Positions 54,040-64,000 of a stretch of DNA of 64,000 bases are shown here, in pieces. The DNA is taken from the NCBI GenBank assembly GCA_003008705.1, contig PDUO01000033.1:313223-377222 (forward strand). Reading direction: 5' to 3'. Origin of the DNA: Pezicula radicicola (lineage: Eukaryota > Ascomycota > Leotiomycetes > Helotiales > Dermateaceae). A program made the translations under genes and the position numbers. Within the stretch, counting starts at the first letter, position 1, and the number at the start of each line of letters is the position of its first letter. The notes under the pieces were generated by a model, which saw only the letters and a list, made by a program, of their open reading frames with translations, was not told the origin of the DNA and made no database searches.

Positions 54040-55440
54040 TTAGGTAATTAAAGGGTCGGAACCTACAACACAAATTTGATTTCCACAACCCCAGCAATCG
54101 GATTTGCTTCCCTTCACACAAGAATCTCTTTTCAACTTTGCAATGTCAAATCCTTTGCTATGAGTGATCACCCTTCTCAAATACTTCCCCGCTATGATTA
54201 GGCTCAGTATATCAGAAAAGTGAAGATATTTTGTCATCAACAGGTCTTCCCCGTCATTTGTTTCTATGCTGAAGATCTTCTCATAAAAAGAGGGCTGTTC
54301 CAACAGAGGGCTCAATTCGAGATCTACATTCCGTGCTCTTGTCCCGGATTCTTGTGTCTGGCGTCTGCGTCCAAATTTCCTCAAGTATTGTGCTGTAAAT
54401 CGAAAAGGTGGCGAAATGCTCGGCATGGGAACGGACATCGCTGGGACAACTTCCACTATGACCCAAAATATAGCGAACAAGGTTAACGGAACCGAAATTG
54501 ATAAGAATAGGAACCTGCCAGGTGAAATGAGTATCATGTAACTGCAAGTATCTGATCAACTTACGCTAAATAGACTTCACTGAGGAAGCCTCGAGATAGA
54601 ACTTGACACGCCTTTCCGGGCATAGTTTTGGAATGTTCCGCCACGAGAGTGTAGAAGCTAGGTGTGCCATCTTTCAATGGTATAGCTGCATTTTTACAAG
54701 AAAATGGAGAGCCTAAGTACGATAATTGCCAATGCATAGCTGTGATTAGAAGACCAGCCATGGCAAGGTCTACTATTGTGAAGAATGTAAAGGCAAATAT
54801 TTGTCCAGCAGTCCCCAAAAGGGCCCAGGGTAACACGATAAACCATGCTGCAACATTCCAGACAAGGCTAAATATCCCCTGTGAAGTTGAGTACTTATGT
54901 ACACTACTTTAAGAGTGAAGGTGGGACTTACTATTCCGAAAGCTATTTGTTGCCCAAGGACGAGGTGGGGATCATACGGAGGAGAGTTAAGCTCGGGAAG
55001 GTGCTTGACAGTCTTCCATGATGCGACCGTGAATGCTATGAGGCAAGGGGAGGCTACAAATGGGGATAAAAGTCGTGCAGTTCCAAGAGACTGTGCAAAT
55101 ACTTCCATGATGAAAGCTGTTGGAGTTAATTGTTGTGCTTTTTAAGAATCGTTTTACCCGCTAACATTAAAAACACAAAGGAGAAGTGGTGGGCATCTTT
55201 GAGCCTTAGGGGCTCGATAGCATCACCGTCCCGTCCCGCGGGTAGCTGAATGTGGAAACGTGCATTGTGGTGGCTTGTTCTCGGGGAGGCTATTGGGTCA
55301 GGGGGAGTCGCCGCTTTGGTGAGCTGAATGTGAGGCTGATTGTTGGATTCCAATCGGGATGTGTACCTGTAGAAATCTGGCACATCCTCCAAGTGGTGCG
55401 ACTTGGCGAGAAAATCAAAAGCAAGCCCAGTTTCAAATGC
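54040..55440 (-). CDS. Multi-pass membrane protein, unknown
   Basis: Minus-strand exons join in phase. The first (about 55430-55170) reads FETGLAFDFLAKSHHLEDVP and a polar stretch, then HHFSFVFLMLA. The second starts near 55116 with FIMEVFAQSLGTARLL and ends at AFGI (near 54931). The third reads IFSLVWNVAAWFIVLPWALL and ends EVYLA near 54564. The last covers 54516-54040. At least six hydrophobic helices are visible, then a C-terminal tail of about 130 residues with SDCWGCGNQICVVG. The intron ends are GTAAGT or GTAAAA to CAG. No ATG was found for the first exon: TTG is the listed frame start and an in-frame TAA lies about 20 codons further up, so the 5' end is open. It is divergent from the DUF1399 gene, sharing a region of about 130 bp. 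Confidence 0.6.
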
Positions 55441-55571
55441 AGCAGATAAAAAAAGTTATGTGGCAGAAGATTTCATTCTCGTCAATTGCGATGCAACCGG
55501 TACCTTGTTGAGAACGCACCTCGCCCGAAGATCAGCAGCATTGATTTTTTGAGACGCTGAATATTTCGACC

Positions 55572-57062
55572 ATGTCATTTTCTGATCCCTTAGACCGGCA
55601 GGCGCTCCATAAAGCTAGCTCTCATAACGCATTTGAAATGCTGAGCGATGTAGGCCGGTCTGAACTCCGCCTTGGAATCTCTAAGGCAGCTTCAAATCTC
55701 AAATCAATTGAGATCCCGAGTCGAAGCCTCTTTAATCAACTCTGGCTTAACGATAGTGGCTCAAAAAGTCCATACCCCACAGTAGTGGAGTGTGCAGTCC
55801 ATCTTGAACTCTTGGAAGCCTTCCAAACTTTGAGAGAAAGAGTCCTCAGGTCTTACAAACTTGACAATATTCTCGGCAATACACAGCACTCAAGTACAGC
55901 TTACCACAGGTCTCAAAAATGGGATCGGTTTGTTTTATTGGCTATCACCAGGTTCCAAGCGTGGAGGGATTCAATCAAGCAGAAATCGTCGCTGTTGTTT
56001 GCAAATTCAAAACTGGCACTTCCACCACTAGGTATCCAAATCTCTTGCGAGACACTCTACTTAGGCTAATGCGATTGCTTTGCTAGACGTATTGATGATC
56101 TGGCATACATATCTTCTCAATCCGAAGCTCTATAACGACGACAAAGAGATGCACAAATTCCAGTTTTGGAACGAGGGGTTGTCATGGCTTGATATTGTAT
56201 GATTCTTCTCTTGTGGCAGGAATAGGAACTGACTTTAAATTTTCAGGACAAGGCAATAGATAGGACGAACACAAGTTACAACGTCCCAAAAGCAGCAGTA
56301 GCTGTTTTTGAAAAGGAAACTGGTTACCCGTTTGATCTGCTCGAATCTCTCGTGGAAAATGAGCCTTTTACTCAAGGGAGTCTCGATATCCTCGTTCCAA
56401 AAACGGGCCTAGCTACGAATAATATCGTCGACGAAACTAGGGCCGAAGAAGAATCAGTGTTCAAATCACCATTAGAAGCCCAAATCATCCGGGACAAGAT
56501 CAACCGGGATGAGAGCAAAAACACTCCTACCTCAACAGAGATTCATAGCTGTTTGCGTGGACATGATAATTTCACTTCTTTGATGTCACACAAAGTCTGG
56601 TTGAGAAGTCCTTCATTTGTTCGGACGATTGAGCGAGGGCTGGATCGGTATAGAAACTTCATCGAACTCTGCCAGATGTATCCCGACAAGCAACTGGCCC
56701 GAAGTACGGATGCAGATCTTGTGTGGCATACTCACCAATGCATGCCCTTTAAATATAAAGACATGGATCTTCTCAATATGAAAAATGGTGTGATCGACCC
56801 ATGCCTCTGGACGGAATCTAAATCTGCGGGGCTTACAGAAGCGGGGGGTCTGTATAGGGTACATTTTGTGGATGAGTATATTGTATGTCTTTGTTGGGAC
56901 TGTGAAGCTTTAAGAACAGCTATTGAGACGGAGGATTCCAAGACCACTCGTGAGAAAGCATCGAGAGTTCAGCAGGTTGTAAAGGAACATCGAGATGCAG
57001 AAGTTGCACGACGACTGAAGGCATGTGCTGCAATTGCTGATTCAAGGAAGAAGCGAGATTGA
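55572..57062 (+). CDS. GRDP-like protein (DUF1399, glycine-rich-domain family)
   Basis: Three exons (55572-56031, 56087-56196, 56247-57062) give 461 residues. The DUF1399 marks are LALPPL joined across the first intron to DVLMIWHTYLLNPKLYNDD, and later FIELCQMYPDKQLARSTDAD followed by LVWHTHQCMPFKY. The W-H-x-H/Y histidines are the family's hallmark. The splice join restores the PPLDVLMIWH motif exactly, which supports the exon model. The C-terminus is charged and helical (VQQVVKEHRDAEVARRLKAC). Plant members (GRDPs) are linked to RNA and stress responses; fungal ones are uncharacterised. No break was found. Confidence 0.85.
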
Positions 57063-57164
57063 AAACATAGCCTTATCGTTGAGGTACGAATGCTGAAATT
57101 AGCATGTGTTAATAAAGTAATTGAAACCCCGAGAGAGCAAAGAGCTATCTCGGTTCACTCTACT

Positions 57165-58660
57165 CTATTTGATCCTCAACTGATTGATGTTTGATTCATA
57201 CACCTTCTTCCCATGTGCTACCGCATTACAAAACAACAACTTTGATACCTCCTCGTCAGAGACAGTAAAAGCCTTGATATCTGACTCATCTCCCTCAGGA
57301 TCAGTGTCCTTCAATACAACAATATTTCCTATAGTCCAAAGTGAAGGCTGTGGAAGTTTCCAGTAACCAGGTCTCGTTCCCGTCGGCGCCAACTCCTGAA
57401 CAATCCCTGAGACCGGAGGAAGATTATCAATGGAGCGGTACAGATCAACAATGGACAAGAGGTACTCTCGATCACCGCGAGTGACCGGATCTGCTTCATT
57501 TATTACAGCGATGGCGATCCCAGGATTCTTCTGTGCACCCAAGTGCTTATTTATGAGTGAAGTAACGGATGGAGCTGTGACCGGAGGACTTCCGAATGTG
57601 ACAAGCGAAAAACGTAATGATGGATCTGCGGCAATGATAAGTGAGGGCAAAAAGTTTGAGTAGAGAAGGGCTCTTGCACTTAGTAGTTGCGACGCCAAGC
57701 ACATGCAAGTATAGCAGAGAAGCAACAGCACCACCGGCCGAGTGACCTGTGAAGATGATGTGGGAAGCTAATTCTGACTTCGCAGCTAGCTCAATTTGCT
57801 CTTTTACTTTAACGACAAGGGACATAGCCCCATTCCAGAATCCAGAATGAACTCTGAACTTCTGGTCATTTGCTTCCTCTGGTACCCATTCTGCGGAATC
57901 CTAGTGATGAGTTAGCCAAAATTTTGACAAAGTCAAGATGTGGTCTTTAACACTGACGAATAAGTCCTGAGCATCACGAGTTTCATAATTTGCGTTGACA
58001 ACCCAATCGATAGGGGCAGCACTCCCTCTAACTGCAATCACTAGGGCTGGAAATGTTCCCTCTTGCGGTCTCAAACCAGAGCTCTTCGTCACCCTAGTAA
58101 ACGTCGTAGCTTTCGCCACACCATTCTTCGAAGCAGGGAGGGAGTGAATTGTTTCAAACTTGAAGTTTGTGTCTTCAGGTTTGGCATCCTCATTATAGAC
58201 AGCAACTGCACATTTGACGGTTAAATTGAGCATATCGAGGTCCGTAAGGGTACTACTATAGGTCAAAAGTCAGCATTTAATTTTTGATTTAAATTACCCC
58301 CTACTCACTATTGCCACGATTTTGCACACTTTTGCTCATCAAGACGGGAATTGGTGTATTTCTCGGCTTGAGAATTGAGCTTCTTCTCCTTTTGTCGACG
58401 TTGTGCTCCGAAATCCCCTAAAACGGTACCACTTTCAGTATCCCACGCAGCACTAAATTCGATTACTTCTTACCATCAGGGTCAAAGTCTTCCAGTAAGC
58501 TATCAAAATGATTCGCTAATTCCAAAATAGCAGCAGAGGCACCTTGCGAATTGTTGATAGACATGAATCCAAAATCAGGTACACTTGCAGAGCCAGCGAG
58601 AACAGTCGAAGCCGACTGTTTCGGTTTCCTATGCTTCAATGCTTTGAGAAAAGGCCTCAT
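57165..58660 (-). CDS. Class 3 lipase-like alpha/beta hydrolase
   Basis: Minus-strand exons 58660-58474, 58417-58309, 58255-57958 and from 57900 join in phase. The protein starts MRPFLKALKHRKPK, an 18-residue basic leader then Ser-rich. The lipase core shows LVIAVRGSAAPIDWVVN (the oxyanion-side strand), VHSGFWNGAMS, and the nucleophile elbow IIFTGHSAGGAVASLLYLH. Later come FSLVTFGSPPVTAPSV and VINEADPVTRGDREYL, with the likely catalytic Asp; the His may be in AVAHGKK. Between LLYLHVLGVATTKC and RALLYSNFL (near 57686) the frame shifts by one base, and no intron of plausible size and phase repairs it. This may be a sequencing indel or a young pseudogene. There is no secretion signal, so an intracellular lipase is likely. 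It is divergent from the 941-residue gene. Confidence 0.75.
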
Positions 58661-59043
58661 GATTGTTGACGTATAAAGAGCTTCCCGTATTGTAGTGCTG
58701 CAAGATAAGTGATGTTGAAGAGGCTGAATCAAAATGGACCTAGGAGATATTACCAATGCAAAGACACATGAGTAAATATTTGCCCCCGAGATACGCCCAA
58801 CTCCGTTTCAGCCCGTCACAAGTTATTTGTGGCGTTCCTCAGCCGCACTTTTGAGGAGAGACCTTCCCAATGGAAAGTAACCATAAGCGAATGTGCTGCC
58901 GCTTTAAGGACACTTCAAGCCCAGTCACTTGGCTGTCGGAATCAGCCCCCAGCAGTTCTTCTAGGTACGTTGGCCAACTTAAGAAAGTATCGAGTTAAGA
59001 TATCAAACTCTCCTGGCACCTCGAATAACTTCAAATTATCAGA

Positions 59044-62000
59044 ATGCCGAAATGGAAGAAAGCCGTGGTTTCCTCGCTTATGCCCCCTGCGGCAGACGAC
59101 GATGAATATTCAAAATTGGATTGGGATACGATCGAGGGACCATCGAATAAAGACACCCTTCTCAAAATGCTGCTGGAAATGTACTGGCATGGAGTTCAAC
59201 GTGAGCTAAAGAATATAATCCTATCGCTCGTGGAGTGGCAGATTCACTTTCCCGATGTTGTTATGGAGGACGAAAAGGATGATCATATTCATGGATTCGA
59301 CACTTTCATTGACCAAGTAAGCGAGAGCTCAAGGGGATTTGCTGAAGATTTCGGTGAGATTTCGCAGCTCTCGTTAAAGTCATGACATCAGCTAACTTAA
59401 AGGGATATCAGCAAAGGAGAGATATAGAGGAAAAGACGATGCTGCATATACTAAGATGATTGAATATCACTTGAAGAATGAGAGTCAGTATAGGAGAAGC
59501 ACTGATCTTAAGAAACAAATCAGAGAAACTCTGAAAGGTCTGTTGCTAGGAGAAAAATATTGTAGCCCCTCAACTCACCATCTTGTAGGGAGAGAAAAGC
59601 GTGACTTGTTGCAGAGGCGGGCAAAGATGCTTCTACAATCAGCTGGTAATAGAATCTTGGAAATCACCACTATGTGCCTAGGCTAATGTTACATAGGTTT
59701 TCTCGACATCGACAAGTTGGTTGAGTACAAAGATCCACCAGAGGACATCAAAGCCTTGAAAAGCGTCAAAATATGGAATAAACCGCGAGTACCACAATGT
59801 GAGTTCTCAAATAGTTTTCGAATCATCCTCTGACCAGACTATCAAGTTACCTCAGAAGGTTTCGACCAAAGCTCCTTACCAAAACTCACCCCACTACACT
59901 GCAAAACCTGCAGCGTTATCATCCGGGGCATCACATTTCGCTGCTTAACCGAATCCATCGGAGGACCAATTGTCATTGGTCGTGGTGATTGTATCTGCGA
60001 AGAGTGTTTCCGTGGTTTCGGATCCCATCAGAAACATTTCACCAAGGACTACAAGCACTGCATCTTAGACAAAATTATCACCCCACCAGTAGCTAAGAAA
60101 CTATGTCACTGTACCACAGTGCGGAGAACTGACGTCGACGGAAATTCCATCCCATTGTTCCCAGTCGACGTTGGCGCAGAACATAGAGGATCAGATGGTT
60201 CTGGGTCTGGAAAGTGTAGTTTATTTTTGTTGGGGGGTGTTTTGGCGGATGAGAAGAATAAGCAGTTGCAGGCGAATTTGAATAGTAGGACGAAGTTGAT
60301 GCAAAAGAAAGAGGGAGTTGTTCAGGCGGTACCTAAAAATGATGAAGGAGGTGTGATCCGTCCGCTGCTTAATCTGACATCTACTCTGGAAGATGATATT
60401 GATGGAGGTGTGCCTCTTGCATTCAGGAAGTTTTTAGAGAACTTTCCTCTGGGAAACTCCCATCTGAGTTTGATGATTGGGCCGCTTATGATTGAGAATG
60501 GCATCAAGCTGAAATAGTAAGCCTCGGGGAACCTTTGTGCCAGGAATCGCTGACAAGTCTTAAACAGCCCATACAATGGAGCTCTCGTAACGAGCCGAGA
60601 GCCACTGCAACTTCAAGTTCCAAATGATATCGACATAAGTCCACCGAAGAGCATTGCTTTAAGTGAGAGCAGAATCATTTATACTCGACCGCAAATTCCG
60701 AAAAGAGACAGAAGACTGAAAGCGTGTATGAAGCAAGTCGTGGGAGGAGCCTTCTCTGGTTCCTTGGATGCGAAATTGGAGAGGCATATCTGCGAGGATC
60801 TGGTCACAGAAAGCAAAGCTTACATCGAGTTCGCAAAGCTTTGCCCACCTAAACAGACCAAATGGCTTGAATCTAAACTTCGGAAGGCGACTGACAGAGT
60901 TTTTGTGTTAATCAAACAGCTACTCGAATCTAGAGTCCACTTTTACCTCGACACTATCGCTAGCAAGCTCTTTGACGTCAACTTTAGACTGAAATGGGAC
61001 TTCTTCACCAATAACTGCCAGAAATTTTGCGATGGACTTCTCAGCTACGAAATCTTTGGGAGGCTTTTTGGTTCCTCTGCAATTTCAGGACCTTCGCCTC
61101 TCTATCTGATGAGCTTTGTCTGCCGCCCAGAGAGCTACACCAAAGCTAGCGTGAGAACAAAATACGATGTACCAAATGGTCTCACAGAAGAATACCTGCT
61201 AAAATTCAGATACGGCCGGCATGATGACTCGGATATCGTTGACACACTCCAAGAATACTGGTACGATTGGGGCAATTTTCGCGGCCACCTGTATAAATAC
61301 CAAGACGTCTTTCCCTGGGACTGTACAGAAGCTTATGGTCGTTACCCAACAACATGCAATAATTGCAACATCTCAAAACACGTTTGGAGCTTCCCATTCG
61401 ATTCCTGGTCCATAATCCAACTTCACCTCCAGAAGGACCGACATTGGTATCCACCAGGTACCAATCAAAAAGTTGGATTGCTCACTGATCGAGAATGGAT
61501 GGAAAACCGACTGAAATTACTCTTGGCGCAGGATGTCTTGATAGAGGGAGCAATTGCCATGGCAAAACATATGAGTTGGAATTGTAACTGGATCAGTAAC
61601 CCGAAAACCCCGCAATTCGATCGACTCAAGCTAGGAGGCATTCATAGAGCCCAACCGTATAGCCATCACTATGAACGAGGGCATTTCGCAGAGTCATATG
61701 TTGCGCCTTGGGTTCATTTGCGGAGAAATGATCAGATTGAGGAGTATGAACGGATCCGAAATGTTCGACTGAGATTACAGGATATTAATCTTCCATTGAA
61801 GTCGAACAAGGCTTTCGACTTGGAGAATCTCTTGGAACTCGGGTGGTTGAGCACCCCACTTATGATAATAGGATTGGGGGCTACGGATGGTTCCAGTCCG
61901 ACACCTAACATTGATGTGCTTTCTGTCCCAAATAACTTCGATCAACCGGGCAATGTTCCTGCACTAGATGGGACAGGTAATGGGAATCTTGATTTCGGAA

Positions 62001-62080
62001 ATAACTCTTTTGATGTGAGTGGATATGGGTCTAGTGGTGACTTTGGTGGTGGTGTAACGGATTATAGCAATATGTTTTAG
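59044..62080 (+). CDS. Large protein with zinc-binding-like module and NCQ motif, unknown
   Basis: Exons 59044-59353, 59403-59645, 59697-59798, 59859-60516 and 60568-62080 give about 941 residues in one frame. A further in-frame intron at 59538-59588 is possible, which would make 924. The ATG at 59044 follows a likely 5' leader intron ending TTATCAG. Residues from about 230 read LHCKTC, FRCL, GDCICEECFRGFGSHQKH, resembling a ZZ-type zinc finger with its final His pair. Around residue 586 is WDFFTNNCQKFCDGLL, like the N-C element of NlpC/P60- or LRAT-like thiol hydrolases. The region after it is rich in Trp and Tyr (YWYDWGNFRGHLYKYQDVFP). The tail is Gly, Asn and Ser-rich. No family known to me covers the whole protein. 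It sits head to head with the lipase gene, 383 bp apart. Confidence 0.8.
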
Positions 62081-62809
62081 GAAATGACTCCCTGAGAATT
62101 CTATATTTTAATTTTAATTAAGCTATATAGCGACTGCATTCTATATAAAGCATAGCAAGAAAGTTATTATTTTTCTATTTATTTTATAATAAACTAAAAG
62201 AAGTCGATGCTTATTTATATTTCTATACTACTCTCAATAACTAACAAAAAAAAATTGCAATAACGAATTGCTGTTAACCCTTAGAAATAGAAAGTTATTT
62301 TCTAAATAGAGCTAAAAAACGACTTGATTGATTGATTGATTGATTGATTAAGTTATACACTCACTATCCTAGTCTTACTAAGGAAGCTATGTAGGAGTTC
62401 TATATAAGCTCCCCTTCCCTCCTCACTTGACCTGCCAAGCCGGTCCTCAACTCGCTGCGACACATTGAGTGAACTGCTCGCTGTCGCTGTCGGTCCTAGC
62501 TATGCCATACTGTCTACTAAGTCTATCTTGCGGAGTGGCTACATGACAGAAACCCAAATCTATCCCGGTCCAGGGCCCGCACGGGCCAGTTCACCACAAA
62601 TCCTCCACATAAATCCAGAGTGCTCCCCGCGGTGTAGGCGCCCCCTACGCGGCTGCCAGAGGGCTCAGGGAGAGGGATAACAGTCGAGGACGGGTTATTT
62701 TCATTTTCGACTAGGCTATAGGTGGGAGCTAAAGAGCTATATACATTTACACTATAAGAAAGAAGTGCTTTTATAATAGCTAAGTTATATGATTGGTATG
62801 ATAACCTTT
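62081..62809. other. Intergenic, AT-rich with a tetranucleotide repeat
   Basis: AT-rich from 62100 to 62300, with (GATT) repeats at 62324-62349. A frame at 62465-62680 is unrecognised. Confidence 0.5.
62324..62349. repeat. (GATT)n tetranucleotide repeat
   Basis: Six copies of GATT in direct succession. Confidence 0.95.
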
Positions 62810-63290
62810 ATAGAATCTTCGGCGTTGGATTCTGCGAGGAACAGGTTGCTTCAGATAGAATGTTAGGTTGGGATGATGGATCGTGGGGCTACCGCGCAGA
62901 CGATGGTTAGATCTATGATGAACGGGAATGGGGGGTAGCCTATGGCCCGCTCTACGATGCAGACGACGTCATTGGCTGCGGTGTGAACTTCAAAGAGAAA
63001 GCTGCATTTTACACCAAAAATGGAGAGCTTCTTAGTAAGTTCGACGGTTCTTGCTGTGTGCCAAACTGAGGCTGACTTTGGAAATAGGCCGTGCTGTCAC
63101 GGGTCTCAAAGGCAAGCTGTGTCCGGCTATTTCTTTGGATCTGTTAATGGTAGATGCGCATATATCTGCCAACTTTGGGAGTAAACCCTTCAAGTATACT
63201 GGACCCTTTACGGATCCAGTGACATTGGAGGTGCTGAAAATGCATAAACCTTCGCGGTCTGTAGGGTCTCTTTCTCAGTCGTCTGATTGA
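62810..63290 (+). pseudogene. SPRY-domain fragment
   Basis: The plus strand reads FGVGFCEEQVASDRMLGWDD and GSWGYRADDG. A TAG at about 62908-62910 follows, then IYDEREWGVAYGPLYDADDV, IGCGVNFKEKAAFYTKNGEL and, after an intron at 63035-63087, RAVTGLKGKLCPAISLD with ANFGSKPFKY. This is the second half of a SPRY domain of the RanBPM/Ash2 type. The domain start and anything upstream are absent, and the stop breaks the frame. SPRY domains bind partner proteins. In fungi they occur in NLR-like and Ran-binding proteins; which one this was is not clear. Confidence 0.8.
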
Positions 63291-64000
63291 TGTGGATGCT
63301 ACAGCAGTTCGAAGCTTCGGGGTTGAAACGACGCCCCGTATCTCGGCCAAGGTTGTCGGCTGCTCTTCTCCTTAAAACTTTCCTTCTAATGTGTCGGGCT
63401 CAAATCACGTGTAATACTAATATAGCCTCATTTCCACTGCTCGCCATGGGCTCTAATTAGTGGAGGATCAGAGCACTGTTGGCTTGACCATTTGACATCA
63501 AAAACTGCTCAATTAGTATGGGAAACGAGGCCCTTGCGATGCTCATTTTGTGTATAAATAGTGTAGAAATTCCCATAGATTTAAGGGCCAGAATATACAT
63601 GATTTCCGATCATTACCAAGATTCTCATATTTTACCACTTTTCATTATAATAGTGCTCGAGGGTTCATATAATGTCATTGCCGAATACGGGGATTGTTTG
63701 TAAAGGAGGGCTTTCGAGAGCTTGTATTGCAGACCCGATGCGTATCATTGCATAAGAGGCGGAATAGAGTGGAAGGAGGCTGATAAATTATGTCAGCAAA
63801 GAAAGACTTGTACGAAGTAATATCGCACTGACCGGTGTTGATTGAGGAAATGCTCTTTGATCAATACCACAGCCAAAGTTCCACCACATTTATTGGCAAC
63901 ACCTGACAGTATACATTGGTCTGTAGAACGTGGCAAAAGCTAGATTCAGTAGAACATGCCATTTCGAGTGTTCTCGCCGGTGCAAGCGATTGTGTAATTT
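63291..64000. other. Intergenic, right window edge
   Basis: One unrecognised frame of 61 codons (63518-63703). Nothing else seen. Confidence 0.45.

Noticed and set aside
1..64000. CRISPR arrays, bacterial operons, riboswitches and tRNA genes
   Set aside because: No regularly spaced repeats, no bacterial gene organisation, and no tRNA cloverleaf that I could identify by eye. A tRNAscan-type run would be needed to exclude tRNAs.

Overview
The window reads as nuclear DNA of a filamentous ascomycete (Pezizomycotina). Genes are interrupted by short introns (about 46-107 nt) with GT-AG ends. The families seen are typical of that group: a HET-domain protein, SAT4-type rhodopsin-like membrane proteins, NmrA-like reductases, a DUF3425 bZIP-like regulator, fungal NRPS modules, and pogo and Tc1 transposons. 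I cannot name a species from the sequence.

Layout. 0-6 kb: a broken CorA-like membrane gene cut by the left window edge, a probable multi-pass membrane gene, and one leftover WD40 repeat. 8-18.3 kb: the wreck of a secondary-metabolism locus. It holds a decayed PKS-NRPS condensation domain (-), an apparently intact NmrA-like gene (+), a decayed P450 (-), a frame-broken SDR (+), a decayed NRPS adenylation domain (+) and a GMC oxidoreductase scrap (-). 19-33 kb: better preserved genes. These are a SAT4-type membrane protein, a DUF3425/bZIP-like regulator with one frame break, a second NmrA-like reductase, two cupins and an intact alpha/beta hydrolase, plus an integral membrane protein on the other strand. 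Two partial relics of the same hydrolase, one N-terminal and one C-terminal, flank the block in opposite orientation. 33-39 kb: mostly non-coding, with MFS-transporter and ceramide-synthase relics, a DEDD exonuclease-like gene and an AT-rich block. 40-42 kb: an intact single-exon HET protein. 43-53 kb: sparse and repeat-rich, with a subtilase relic, an AT-rich block, one glycoprotein-like gene without a visible start, and Tc1- and pogo-type transposon relics. 54-62 kb: four larger genes in alternating orientation: an unknown membrane protein, a GRDP-like (DUF1399) protein, a class 3 lipase, and an unknown protein of about 940 residues with a zinc-binding-like motif and an NCQ-type motif. 62.8-63.3 kb: a SPRY-domain relic.

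The main theme is decay. At least a dozen recognisable genes carry stops, frameshifts or truncations. Several of the stops look like C-to-T changes in a CpA context (CAA to TAA, or TGG to TAG), as expected from repeat-induced point mutation or simple deamination. Others, such as TGG to TGA, do not fit the CpA preference. The most coherent surviving group is the 21.7-29.0 kb set (regulator, NmrA reductase, cupin, hydrolase, cupin), which looks like a small metabolic cluster of unknown product. Coordinates of spliced genes rest on splice signals and family fit read by eye.
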